Assembly: GCA_937927845.1 (NCBI GenBank)
Contig: CALFXE010000108.1
Coordinates: 1-28,131 of the forward strand
Origin: an uncultured Paludibacter sp.
GTDB lineage: Bacteria; Bacteroidota; Bacteroidia; Bacteroidales; Paludibacteraceae
Length of the DNA: 28,131 nucleotides
Direction: 5' to 3'
The notes under the pieces are model-generated. The model did no database searches and was not told the DNA's origin. It saw only the letters and a program-made list of their open reading frames with translations. Below, in pieces: positions 15,834 to 24,547 of the stretch (positions are counted from its first letter, which is position 1; each line of letters begins with the position of its first letter). Made by a program: the position numbers and the translations under genes.

Positions 15834-17027
15834 ATGCGATTTTACACAGCAGCCTTTATTTTATTTACATTTATCATATTATTACCTGATTTGTTTTTCT
15901 ATTTAAAGCTGAAAAAACATAAGGTAAAGCTCTATTTTAAGATTCTGAATTTCATTCCGACATTATTCTTTTTGATATTGTTTGTTGTGATGAAATTTGC
16001 TAATACACAAGAATATAACGCATCAACATTTCAGTTTTTCATGTGGTGCAGTTTTGTGTTTTTGATTATTTACATCCCTAAGTTAGTCTATATAATTTTC
16101 CACTTCATAAATTATTTGGTCAATTTATTTCTAAAAGAGAAGATATATTTAATAAGATATGCAGGTATTATCACTTGTATGTTCTTAGTTGTATTATTTT
16201 TACATGGAGCTTTTATAAATCTCAAAAGTGTTGAAGTTAAGTCGGTTGCACTAAATATTGAAAATCTTCCTGAATCTTTTGAAGATTATAAGATTGTACA
16301 GATTTCAGACATACATCTTGGTAGCTGGGGTAATAATAGATCTTATTTTAAGCCTGTAATATATCAAGTCAACCGACAAGAAGCTGATATTCTTGTGTTT
16401 ACCGGCGATATTGTAAATAACTTTCAAGAAGAAATGTTGGGTTGGGACGAATATTTTCATCAACTAAAAGCAAAAGACGGCAAGTATGCCATTTTAGGCA
16501 ATCATGATTATGGCGACTATTCACAATGGAAAAGTAATGAAGAAAAATCAGCAAATTTGACTGCAATCGAACAACATATCAAAGATTTTGGCTTTGAATT
16601 ATTAAAAAACGAAATGGTTCAATTGAAAAGAGATAGCAGTATAATCGAATTAATTGGAGTTGAAAATTGGGGAAAACCGCCATTTCCACAGTATGGAAAT
16701 CTTACAAAAGCATTAGAAAAAGCAGACACAACCATACTGAAAATTCTTTTATCGCACGACCCATCTCACTGGAGGGCTGAGGTTTTAGGTAAGGAAAAGA
16801 TATTTCTAACTCTTTCAGGGCATACTCATGCGGCACAAATGGCTTTTAAAATGTATGGTAAATTACGCTCTCCTTCTTCATTAATTTACAATGAATGGGA
16901 TGGATTATACAATGAAAATAATCAGTATTTATATATCAATAAAGGATTAGGATTTATTGGAGTTCCTATGCGATTGGGAGCTGCTCGTCCGGAAGTTACG
17001 ATTATTACTTTACACAGAAGAAAATAA
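15834..17027 (+). CDS. Membrane-anchored calcineurin-like metallophosphoesterase
   Basis: This 397-residue protein has an N-terminal membrane part of about four hydrophobic segments (1-130) and a C-terminal phosphoesterase domain (about 150-395). All five metal-binding blocks are present: SDIHLG (D159, H161), FTGDIV (D192), LGNHDYGD (N223, H224), LSHDP (H308) and SGHTHAAQ (H330, H332). It belongs to the YkuE-like membrane group; the substrate (nucleotide, lipid or other phosphoester) cannot be told from sequence. It opens a plus-strand run, with 11 nt to the ABC fusion gene and a strong promoter immediately upstream. Confidence 0.92.
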   Translation: MRFYTAAFILFTFIILLPDLFFYLKLKKHKVKLYFKILNFIPTLFFLILFVVMKFANTQEYNASTFQFFMWCSFVFLIIYIPKLVYIIFHFINYLVNLFLKEKIYLIRYAGIITCMFLVVLFLHGAFINLKSVEVKSVALNIENLPESFEDYKIVQISDIHLGSWGNNRSYFKPVIYQVNRQEADILVFTGDIVNNFQEEMLGWDEYFHQLKAKDGKYAILGNHDYGDYSQWKSNEEKSANLTAIEQHIKDFGFELLKNEMVQLKRDSSIIELIGVENWGKPPFPQYGNLTKALEKADTTILKILLSHDPSHWRAEVLGKEKIFLTLSGHTHAAQMAFKMYGKLRSPSSLIYNEWDGLYNENNQYLYINKGLGFIGVPMRLGAARPEVTIITLHRRK

Positions 17028-17038
17028 AAACAAATAAA

Positions 17039-18433
17039 ATGAAACTTAAGCCACATCCGGGTATATATGGTATTATCACTGTGTTAATCTTGTGGCAAGC
17101 ATTGGCTTATTATGTTGATAATGAGGCTGCTTTTCCTTCAGTAACAGCACTATTGGAAAAGTTGTTCCACATGCTGTTAAGTGCCGATTTCTATACTGCA
17201 CTTGGAATTACTATTGTTCGTGGATTGATAGGATTTGCAATAGCAATAGTAACAACTTCAATATTAGCTGCCATAGCACTGCACAATTCATTTTTCAAAT
17301 TATTTTTCCAACCGATAAATGTGATAATGCGCTCAATACCTGTAATATCTCTTGTGCTGATAGCTCTATTGATTATTGCTCCACCAAATCTACCTGTTTT
17401 CATTGCGTTTATTACCATGTTCTCAATTTTGTATCAAAACATATTGAGCGGTTTGGAACATACTGATATAAAGCTTGTTGAAAAGGCTAAAGTATTAAGA
17501 AAAAGCAACTTTCAGCGTTTCAGGTTAATTTATTTCCCATCTGCAAGACAGTTAATTTTTGCGGGAATCGCTACTGCAATGGGTTTTGGATGGAGAGCAG
17601 TGATTATTGGAGAAGTGTTGGCAGCCCCTTTTAGGGGAATAGGTACAAACATGAAAAAGGCTCAGGCAATTATAGATGTAAAAGAATTATTGGCATGGAC
17701 TGTAGTAGCTGTTGCGGTTAGTTTTCTTTTCGATTTTATTTTAAAACAAATATCAAAGATTAGCGATAAACCTAGGAGCATAAAAATAAAGAAGTTACAT
17801 ACAGAAATATCAAGTGTAAATACAGATTTTAAACTCTTAGATATTTCAGATTTAGATATACGGCTAAACAATAAAACCATCATAAAAGATTTTTCAAAAA
17901 CATTATCTAACCACAAGATAAACTTATTAAAAGGTTATTCAGGATCAGGAAAATCAACTATTATGAACTTTATAGCAGGTCTTATAAAAGAAGATAACGG
18001 AAGTATAAATTGCAATATCTCTCATCCTGTGGTGTCATATTTATTTCAGGATAAAAGACTGATACCTTGGTTAAATATTGAACAAAATCTTGCTTTTTCA
18101 TTATCATCATTTCCTACTATCTATCAAAATGATTATGATAAGATTGAGTTGCTATTAAATATGTTGGAGCTGACTGAACACAGGTACAAATATCCTGAAG
18201 AATTAAGTGGTGGTGAAGCCCAAAGAGTTGCATTAGCTGTCGCACTAATGATTAATTGTGATATTTTGCTGTTAGACGAGCCTTTGACAGGTATGGAGTT
18301 AACTTTAAGGACAAAAATTATGGAGATGATTTTACAGTGGACTGAGAGTTACAAGCCAATAATAATATGGGCAACACATGATGATATTCAGGAATATTTG
18401 ACATCAGGTTATAGTGAAATAGTCTTAAACTAA
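17039..18433 (+). CDS. ABC transporter permease-ATPase fusion (SsuC/TauC-type plus SsuB-type)
   Basis: This single 464-residue protein carries both import subunits. Residues 1-240 form a permease of about six hydrophobic segments, with the coupling loop VEKAKVLRKSNFQRFRLIYF (147-166). After a short linker, residues about 262-464 form the ATPase: Walker A GYSGSGKST (299-307), Q-loop LFQDKR (Q337), signature LSGGE (389-393), Walker B DILLLDEP (408-415) and H-loop H447. The ATPase is compact (about 200 residues). The permease resembles the nitrate/sulfonate/taurine group, but no binding protein is nearby, so the substrate is unknown. Only 11 nt separate it from both neighbours. Confidence 0.9.
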   Translation: MKLKPHPGIYGIITVLILWQALAYYVDNEAAFPSVTALLEKLFHMLLSADFYTALGITIVRGLIGFAIAIVTTSILAAIALHNSFFKLFFQPINVIMRSIPVISLVLIALLIIAPPNLPVFIAFITMFSILYQNILSGLEHTDIKLVEKAKVLRKSNFQRFRLIYFPSARQLIFAGIATAMGFGWRAVIIGEVLAAPFRGIGTNMKKAQAIIDVKELLAWTVVAVAVSFLFDFILKQISKISDKPRSIKIKKLHTEISSVNTDFKLLDISDLDIRLNNKTIIKDFSKTLSNHKINLLKGYSGSGKSTIMNFIAGLIKEDNGSINCNISHPVVSYLFQDKRLIPWLNIEQNLAFSLSSFPTIYQNDYDKIELLLNMLELTEHRYKYPEELSGGEAQRVALAVALMINCDILLLDEPLTGMELTLRTKIMEMILQWTESYKPIIIWATHDDIQEYLTSGYSEIVLN

Positions 18434-18444
18434 CACTCAAAAAG

Positions 18445-19749
18445 ATGGTAATGTTACATAAGATACAAGAATTTATAGAAAGCAATAAGCTTTTGGAGCT
18501 TAACGATAAGCCTGTTATTGTCGGACTTAGCGGTGGCTCAGACTCGGTTGTATTACTTGATATTTTGAAAAATTTGGGATATAATTGTATAGCGGCACAT
18601 TGTAATTTTCATTTGAGAAGTGATGAGTCCAATAGAGATGAGCTGTTCGTTCGCAATCTTGCAGAGCATAAGCAAATTAAGCTATTAACCATTGACTTTC
18701 AAACTATTGAGTATGCTGAGGCAAATAATATCTCAATTGAAATGGCTGCTCGCGATTTGCGTTACGATTGGTTTGAAAAGTTACGTACTGAGTTTGATGC
18801 ACAAGCAATAGCAACCGGTCATCATCTTGATGATAATTTCGAGACTGTTTTACTCAATTTCACAAGAGGTACAGGCATAAAAGGTATGACCGGTATACCT
18901 GTAAGAAATGGTAATATTGTAAGACCTCTGCTAAATACTTCACGTGCAGATATAAAACAATATATAGAAGAAAATAATTTGCAGTTTGTCGAAGATTCTA
19001 CGAATAATTCAATTGATATAATCAGAAATAAATTCAGACATATTATTATTCCTGCCCTTGAAGAAATTAATCCTTCTTTTAAAAACACTTGTTCGCAAAC
19101 AATACAGAACTTAAAAGGTGCATATAATATTTTTAACAACGAAATAAGAAGGATACAAGATAAAGTCTGTACATATCAGCAAGACACATTAATAATCAGC
19201 ATTAAACATCTTTTAGAAGAACAGGAAATCAATACTGTATTATATGAGATTTTAAAAGATTATGATTTTAATTCAACTCATATCAGACAAATTACAGACA
19301 GTCTTAATTCCGAATCAGGCAAGATATTTTCATCAAAAACACATACTCTACTCAAAGACCGGGAAAATCTTATTGTCAAAGCAATATCAAACAATTCCGA
19401 CTTAGAATTTAATAACATAAAACTTAAAAGTGAATTTTTCAAAAAAGACAGCTCATTTGTTTTATCAAGGGATAATAACATCATACATCTTGATGCTAAA
19501 AAAATAAATTACCCACTTACAATTCGTAGATGGGAGGCTGCCGATTACTTTTATCCTTTGGGAATGAAAGGAAAGAAAAAAATAAGTGATTTTCTTATAG
19601 ACCTGAAAATCAATAGATTTAACAAAGAAAGTACACTCGTTGTTTTATCTGAAAATAAGATAGTTTGGGTAGTAGGTTATAGAATTGACGATAGATTTAA
19701 GGTTACAGAAAACACAACAGATATAATGGAATTGAAAATAGAATCATAA
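18445..19749 (+). CDS. tilS: tRNA(Ile)-lysidine synthase TilS
   Basis: This 434-residue cytoplasmic enzyme makes lysidine at C34 of tRNA-Ile(CAU), which is needed to read AUA codons. The N-terminal PP-loop ATPase motif is SGGSDS (29-34). It is followed by HCNFHLRSDES, ATGHHLDDNFETVLLNFTRG (124-141) and RPLLNTSRADI, all typical of TilS. A C-terminal domain (about 350-430) matches the expected full-length form. The ATG used gives MVML; the second ATG at 18451 is equally plausible. It is the third gene of the run starting at 15834 (11-nt gap); the grouping with membrane genes looks transcriptional rather than functional. Confidence 0.95.
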   Translation: MVMLHKIQEFIESNKLLELNDKPVIVGLSGGSDSVVLLDILKNLGYNCIAAHCNFHLRSDESNRDELFVRNLAEHKQIKLLTIDFQTIEYAEANNISIEMAARDLRYDWFEKLRTEFDAQAIATGHHLDDNFETVLLNFTRGTGIKGMTGIPVRNGNIVRPLLNTSRADIKQYIEENNLQFVEDSTNNSIDIIRNKFRHIIIPALEEINPSFKNTCSQTIQNLKGAYNIFNNEIRRIQDKVCTYQQDTLIISIKHLLEEQEINTVLYEILKDYDFNSTHIRQITDSLNSESGKIFSSKTHTLLKDRENLIVKAISNNSDLEFNNIKLKSEFFKKDSSFVLSRDNNIIHLDAKKINYPLTIRRWEAADYFYPLGMKGKKKISDFLIDLKINRFNKESTLVVLSENKIVWVVGYRIDDRFKVTENTTDIMELKIES

Positions 19750-19753
19750 ATTA

Positions 19754-19784
19754 TTGCATATTATAGTAATTATCACTACTTTTG
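19754..19784 (+). promoter_or_regulatory. Promoter of the DEAD-box helicase gene
   Basis: TTG (19754-19756) and TACTTTTG (19777-19784) are separated by 20 bases, a full match to the Bacteroidota promoter consensus. The predicted start near 19790 gives a long leader of about 150 nt. Confidence 0.75.
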
Positions 19785-19789
19785 CACCC

Positions 19790-19941
19790 GCAAATAAAAA
19801 AATAACAAACCGCGCGTTGTGGGTGAAAATCCGATTATTTACTGCATAATAGTTTGCAGATTGCTTATCAGAGGGTACACGTTTCAAAACGAATGAAATA
19901 AACGCCGGATGACTGCTCAAAACGTGTACTAAAACAACTTT
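19790..19941 (+). ncRNA. Structured 5' leader of the DEAD-box helicase mRNA
   Basis: The roughly 150-nt leader can form a small hairpin (CTGCA with TGCAG) and a perfect 10-bp stem pairing GTACACGTTT (19875-19884) with AAACGTGTAC (19920-19929) around a 35-nt loop. The stem ends 12 nt before the ATG, so it could cover the ribosome-binding region. A long structured leader is reminiscent of cold-shock-controlled RNA helicases. I cannot assign it to a known RNA family. Confidence 0.5.
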
Positions 19942-21825
19942 ATGACATTTAACGAACTGAATCTGAGAGAAGAAATTCTTTCAGCAATTGGCGAACTTGG
20001 ATACGAGTTCCCTATGCCTGTGCAAGAAAAAGTAATACCTTTTATGCTTGAACAAAACAATGACTTGGTGGCGCTTGCACAAACAGGAACAGGTAAAACA
20101 GCCGCATTTGGCTTACCTATTCTTAATATGATAGATGCTAAACTTAAACAAGTACAAGCATTAGTATTGGCTCCAACACGAGAATTATGTATACAAATCT
20201 CGAATGATTTAAAAAACTACTCTAAATATCTTCATACCAGAGTTGTTCCTGTTTATGGAGGCGAAGACATCCGCAAACAACTATCACAATTAGATCAGAC
20301 ACCACAAATAATTGTTGCCACACCAGGCAGATTGATAGATTTGATTGACAGAGGAAAAATCAAATTGAACAATATCAACTACTTAGTATTAGATGAGGCT
20401 GATGAAATGCTTAATATGGGTTTCAAAGAAGATATAGAGACAATCTTAAAAGAAACACCTGCAACCCGTCGAACTACATTATTTTCGGCAACTATGCCTA
20501 ATGAGATTGCTCAGATAGCAAAAAGCTATATGAAAGATTTCGAGGAAATAACAATAGGAAGCAAAAATTCCGGTTCTGAAAACGTTTCACATATTTATTA
20601 TGTTGCACAGGCAAAGCACCGTTATTTAGTTTTAAAACGAATAGTAGATTTAAATCCTGATATATACGGTATAGTCTTTTGCAGAACTCGTCAGGAGACA
20701 AAAGATGTAGCCGAGCGTTTGATGAAGGACGGATATAATGCAGATGCACTGCACGGTGATTTGTCGCAAGCACAGCGAGACACAGTGATGCAAAAATTTC
20801 GCATCCGTAATATTCAATTGCTTGTTGCCACTGATGTAGCAGCAAGAGGTTTGGATGTAAGCGACTTAACGCATGTAATCAATTATAATCTTCCCGAAGA
20901 TGTTGAGATATACACACATAGAAGCGGACGTACAGGTAGAGCAAACAAAAAAGGCGTTTCAGTATCTATTATCCATTCAAGAGAAAGAAATAAAATAAGG
21001 GATATTGAAAGAATGGTTAAGAAAAAGTTTGAGCAAGAAATGATACCTAATGGTTTGGAAGTCTGCAAAAAACAACTTTTCCATATGATAGATAAAATGC
21101 AACATGTAGAAGTCAATGAAGAACAAATTGAACCATACATGGCGCAGATAATGAAACAATTGGAGTATCTTGATAAAAGTGAATTGTTGAAAAGATTTGT
21201 ATCGCTTGAGTTTAATCGTTTTTTAAACTATTACAAAGATTCAGAAGATTTAAACTATCAAGAACCTCGTGAAAGAAGAGATAGAAACGACAGATACGGA
21301 CAATCAGACGAAAGGAATGATAGAGGTGATAGAGATAGAGGTGGTGATAGAGGTGACAGAGAAAGAGGCAAAGGCAGACGTGGTGAAAAAATGCGCTTGA
21401 AAGTCAATGTAGGAAGCAGAGACGGTATAAATCCTCCCAGATTATTAGGAATTATCAATGAAGTTGTGGGAGATAAAACCATAAGTGTAGGTGATATTGA
21501 AGTAACAAATAAGTACACATTTTTTGATATTTTCCACGATCAAGTAGATAAAATTATTAACGCATTTGCCAAACAGAAAGACATTGAATTAGGCATTGCT
21601 CGTGAAAGTAGAAATTATGCAGAAAACAACAGAAGTCATTCAGATTATGGACGAAGAAGCAGAGATAATTCCTCACGCAGCAGTTCGGGTAGAAGGTCGA
21701 ACTACAATGATGATTATAAAAAATATGACAGAGATAGAAAGTCAAATTCCTCTTCAGGCAGAAAAAGTGATGGAGTTAAAAAAAGTTCAATAACAGAAAA
21801 GCCATGGAGAAATAAAAAATCATAG
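19942..21825 (+). CDS. DEAD-box ATP-dependent RNA helicase (DeaD/CsdA-like)
   Basis: This 627-residue helicase unwinds structured RNA, typically in ribosome assembly or cold adaptation. Core motifs are AQTGTGKT (46-53), PTREL (78-82), TPGR (127-130), DEAD (151-154), SAT (182-184) and HRSGRTGR (326-333). After the core comes an Arg/Asp/Gly-rich low-complexity stretch (about 445-480) and a DbpA-type RNA-binding fold (about 484-555, RLKVNVGSRDGINPPRLLGI). A second Ser/Arg-rich, Lys-rich tail (560-627) follows. This domain order matches DeaD proteins of Bacteroidota. It has its own promoter and a structured leader, implying post-transcriptional control. Confidence 0.95.
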   Translation: MTFNELNLREEILSAIGELGYEFPMPVQEKVIPFMLEQNNDLVALAQTGTGKTAAFGLPILNMIDAKLKQVQALVLAPTRELCIQISNDLKNYSKYLHTRVVPVYGGEDIRKQLSQLDQTPQIIVATPGRLIDLIDRGKIKLNNINYLVLDEADEMLNMGFKEDIETILKETPATRRTTLFSATMPNEIAQIAKSYMKDFEEITIGSKNSGSENVSHIYYVAQAKHRYLVLKRIVDLNPDIYGIVFCRTRQETKDVAERLMKDGYNADALHGDLSQAQRDTVMQKFRIRNIQLLVATDVAARGLDVSDLTHVINYNLPEDVEIYTHRSGRTGRANKKGVSVSIIHSRERNKIRDIERMVKKKFEQEMIPNGLEVCKKQLFHMIDKMQHVEVNEEQIEPYMAQIMKQLEYLDKSELLKRFVSLEFNRFLNYYKDSEDLNYQEPRERRDRNDRYGQSDERNDRGDRDRGGDRGDRERGKGRRGEKMRLKVNVGSRDGINPPRLLGIINEVVGDKTISVGDIEVTNKYTFFDIFHDQVDKIINAFAKQKDIELGIARESRNYAENNRSHSDYGRRSRDNSSRSSSGRRSNYNDDYKKYDRDRKSNSSSGRKSDGVKKSSITEKPWRNKKS

Positions 21826-21833
21826 TATATTTG
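21826..21833 (+). promoter_or_regulatory. Candidate -7 element of the DUF5020-like gene
   Basis: TATATTTG, a full TAnnTTTG match, starts one base after the helicase stop codon and about 52 nt before the next ATG. No TTG is seen at -33. Confidence 0.45.
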
Positions 21834-21885
21834 TAGCCGTTTTCAATTATATTCACACATTAGTAAATTTATAAATTTAAGTCGT

Positions 21886-22548
21886 ATGAAACAATTAACA
21901 GTTGTAGTTCTTCTCTTTATCAGTTTAAGTATGTTTTCACAAACAAACATACAATTACATTATGATTTCGGTGCAAATAGAAATTATCTTACCAGCACTA
22001 TTGAGCGTTTTAAGCCGGATGCAAACGGCAGTTTATTCTATTTTATTGACTTCAATTATAGTGCAAACGGTCCAATTGAAGCCTATATGGAAATTGCCCG
22101 TGAATTAAAATTTTGGGATGCACCATTTTCGGCTCATATTGAGTATAATGGCGGATTACATTCACAAAGCTTTACTGGTTTCAATATAAACAATGCGTAT
22201 CTAATTGGTGGAACTTACAGTTTAAACAGTAAAGATTTTACTAAAGGTATTTCATTGTCGGCAATGTATAAATATATACAAAAAAATGCTGAACCTAATA
22301 ATTTTCAATTGACGGCAGTATGGTATCTTCATATGTTAAACAGAAAGGTATCATTTACAGGTTTTGCAGATTTCTGGAGAGAGAAAACCTTCTTGGGAAC
22401 AGAATTTATTTTCTTATCTGAACCACAAATCTGGTATAATATAACAGATAAAATATCAGCGGGAAGCGAAATAGAGTTCGGTTATAATTTTGGAGGAGTA
22501 AAGGGATTTAATGTATGCCCTACTTTAGCAGTGAAATATAATTTATAA
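21886..22548 (+). CDS. DUF5020-like outer-membrane beta-barrel protein
   Basis: This 220-residue protein has a signal peptide (about 1-18, MKQLTVVVLLFISLSMFS-Q) followed by alternating strand segments rich in aromatic residues. The opening NIQLHYDFGANRNYLTSTIE resembles the DUF5020 family, whose small barrels are distantly like Tsx nucleoside channels. It ends in LAVKYNL, a barrel-type terminal strand. It lies 71 nt upstream of an NCS2 purine permease on the same strand, so a role as outer-membrane entry for nucleobases or nucleosides is a reasonable inference. The family assignment is from memory of its sequence pattern. Confidence 0.78.
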   Translation: MKQLTVVVLLFISLSMFSQTNIQLHYDFGANRNYLTSTIERFKPDANGSLFYFIDFNYSANGPIEAYMEIARELKFWDAPFSAHIEYNGGLHSQSFTGFNINNAYLIGGTYSLNSKDFTKGISLSAMYKYIQKNAEPNNFQLTAVWYLHMLNRKVSFTGFADFWREKTFLGTEFIFLSEPQIWYNITDKISAGSEIEFGYNFGGVKGFNVCPTLAVKYNL

Positions 22549-22619
22549 CCTTATTTGAAATATAATCATTGTTAAATAATTTTTGCAAACTCAGTAATAA
22601 TTTTGTAAAGTAAAAACAT

Positions 22620-23909
22620 ATGTTTGAAAAAATCTTCCAATTAAAAAAGAATGGTACCACTGTCCGTACAGAAGTTATAGCAGGTATCACCACATTTCTT
22701 ACAATGGCATATATACTTGCTGTAAATCCGAGTATATTATCATCAACAGGGATGGATGCCAACGCTTTATTTACCACAACAGCAATTTCAGCAATAATTG
22801 CAACTTTAGTAATGGCATTTTGGGCAAAGCTACCATTTGCATTAGCTCCGGGAATGGGATTAAATGCATTTTTTGCGTTCTCCGTTGTTTTGGGTATGGG
22901 TCACACTTGGCAGTTTGCTTTAACGGCGGTGTTGATTGAAGGAATTATATTCATTATTCTTACTGCTTTCAATGTTCGTGAAGCTATTGCCAACTCGATA
23001 CCAAAATCAGTAAGAACCGCTATCAGTGCGGGGATAGGTTTATTCATCGCCTTTATCGGATTGCAAAATGCAGGGATAATCGTAAGACACGAAGCAACAT
23101 TGGTAAGTTTAGGTAATATAACCACCGGCACAGCATTATTAGGTGTTATCGGTTTGATAATCACATCAGTATTAGTTGTAAAAAAAGTAAAAGGCGATTT
23201 ATTGATAGGAATAATACTCACAGCATTAATAGGGATACCATTAGGCCTGACTCAGCTTAAAGGATTTGCAAGTATACCACCATCGATAGAACCGACTTTC
23301 TTTAAATTTGAATTTGCACATATCTTTTCATTCGACATGCTCATTGTAGTATTTACATTCCTGTTTGTCGATATTTTTGACACTTTAGGCACTTTAGTTG
23401 GTGTATCTACAAAAGCAAACATGCTTGATAAAGACGGAAAAGTTCCCAATATCAGTAAAGCATTTATGGCTGATGCGATTGGTACGACAGCAGGTGCAAT
23501 TTTAGGAACGAGTACGGTTACAACATATGTTGAAAGTGCAGCAGGAGTATCAGAAGGAGGAAGAACCGGTATGACAGCAATGATTACAGCAATATGTTTT
23601 GCAGTAGCATTATTCTTCTCACCGATATTTTTAGCAATTCCCGGAGCAGCAACAGCACCAGCATTAATTTTAGTGGGTTTATATATGCTTAGCCCGATAA
23701 AAGAATTAGATTTCAGTGATTTATCAGAAACAATTCCGGCTTTTATATGTATAATTGCTATGCCATTGGCATATAGTATTGCGGAAGGAATCACGCTGGG
23801 AGTACTCAGTTATGTGATAATTAATATATTATCAGGAAAGTTTAAGAAACTAAGTATAGGAATGTATATTTTGGCAGTATTGTTTATTTTGAAATATATA
23901 TTTATATAG
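22620..23909 (+). CDS. NCS2-family purine permease (AzgA/PbuG-like)
   Basis: This 429-residue inner-membrane transporter has about 12-14 hydrophobic segments. Markers of the guanine/hypoxanthine branch are EVIAGITTFLTMAYILAVNP at the N-terminus, APGMGLNAFFAFSVV, FVDIFDTLGTLVGVSTKANM, and GTSTVTTYVESAAGVSEGGR, the binding-site region. It most likely imports guanine, hypoxanthine or adenine with protons. A TAATTTTG motif at 22598-22605 is close to the start and may or may not be a promoter. The preceding DUF5020-like gene suggests a two-gene purine uptake unit. It converges with the small secreted-protein gene 37 nt downstream. Confidence 0.93.
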   Translation: MFEKIFQLKKNGTTVRTEVIAGITTFLTMAYILAVNPSILSSTGMDANALFTTTAISAIIATLVMAFWAKLPFALAPGMGLNAFFAFSVVLGMGHTWQFALTAVLIEGIIFIILTAFNVREAIANSIPKSVRTAISAGIGLFIAFIGLQNAGIIVRHEATLVSLGNITTGTALLGVIGLIITSVLVVKKVKGDLLIGIILTALIGIPLGLTQLKGFASIPPSIEPTFFKFEFAHIFSFDMLIVVFTFLFVDIFDTLGTLVGVSTKANMLDKDGKVPNISKAFMADAIGTTAGAILGTSTVTTYVESAAGVSEGGRTGMTAMITAICFAVALFFSPIFLAIPGAATAPALILVGLYMLSPIKELDFSDLSETIPAFICIIAMPLAYSIAEGITLGVLSYVIINILSGKFKKLSIGMYILAVLFILKYIFI

Positions 23910-23946
23910 AAAACTGATACTGAAAGTTGTTATAAGATTATACTAA

Positions 23947-24402
23947 TCAAAGAACAATAATAATTTCGTATCGTATACCACAAGAAAGGCATAGATGAAA
24001 ATCATCTATGTCTTTTTCGTTTTTTTCAGGTCTACATCCATTAGCAATCATATGAAAGGTAGCAGTAGCATCAGGTTTAATTCTTATATCTTGTTTTTCT
24101 CCATAACTATCATCTTCAATTCTATCAAAATATCTGGTTTTTACTCTGAATTTTGTTCTTTTAGATGATGTATTTTTTATTTGCAATTCGTAATTACATG
24201 AATTACTTTTGTATTTCATCAAAGCAATTCTATATTCATAGGAAGAAGATCGTCCATCAGTAAAGGCAACAGAAATTTTCTGCCATTCAGTAAATTCACC
24301 AAATGTACCATCAGCTGGAGGTAATATCCATGGATTTTGTTGAGCTTTAATTAATGAAAAGCAACAAATCATCATAAAAGAAAATAATAATAACCTTCGC
24401 AT
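23947..24402 (-). CDS. Small secreted cysteine-containing protein, unknown
   Basis: I do not recognise this 151-residue protein. It has a clear signal peptide (MRRLLLFSFMMICCFSLIKA-Q) and a strand-rich mature part of about 130 residues with four cysteines (in SNSCNYEL, NGCRP and LCLSCG), which could form two disulfides after export. The region CNYELQIKNTSSKRTKFRVK looks like an immunoglobulin-like strand pair, but this is only an impression. It is monocistronic, converges with the NCS2 permease gene, and has a full -7 match (TAAGTTTG, complement of 24436-24443) upstream. Confidence 0.8.
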   Translation of the reverse strand: MRRLLLFSFMMICCFSLIKAQQNPWILPPADGTFGEFTEWQKISVAFTDGRSSSYEYRIALMKYKSNSCNYELQIKNTSSKRTKFRVKTRYFDRIEDDSYGEKQDIRIKPDATATFHMIANGCRPEKNEKDIDDFHLCLSCGIRYEIIIVL

Positions 24403-24435
24403 AATTGTCTTAAAATATTAAATACGTATTCTACA

Positions 24436-24443
24436 CAAACTTA
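24436..24443 (-). promoter_or_regulatory. Candidate -7 element of the small secreted protein
   Basis: The minus strand reads TAAGTTTG, a full TAnnTTTG match, about 34 nt before the start codon. No -33 TTG is seen. Confidence 0.4.
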
Positions 24444-24462
24444 CAACATTCTTTGTAATAAT

Positions 24463-24488
24463 TTAGTTCAGTTAGGAAAAAAATTTAT
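24463..24488 (+). repeat. Left copy of the direct repeat bracketing the KilA-N patch
   Basis: This 26-base stretch (TTAGTTCAGTTAGG, seven A, TTTAT) recurs at 26857-26881 in the same orientation with one substitution (T to G) and one fewer A. The pair brackets the KilA-N gene and the insertion sequence. Confidence 0.8.
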
Positions 24489-24547
24489 CATTTATGTATC
24501 CAACCTTGTTATAGATGATCACTTATTAACTAAAACGCAATAGCTAT

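Noticed and set aside
19810..19880. Sequence GGGTGAAAATCCG resembling part of a cobalamin riboswitch in the helicase leader
   Set aside because: The other conserved boxes (CCGCAACTGT-like and the 3' GTCAGGA-ACC-type segment) are missing and the downstream gene is an RNA helicase, so the match is probably chance.
23252..23794. 180-residue minus-strand frame opposite the NCS2 permease
   Set aside because: The plus-strand frame encodes a clear transporter; the antisense frame is low-complexity Ile/Ala/Pro-rich and lacks its own start context.
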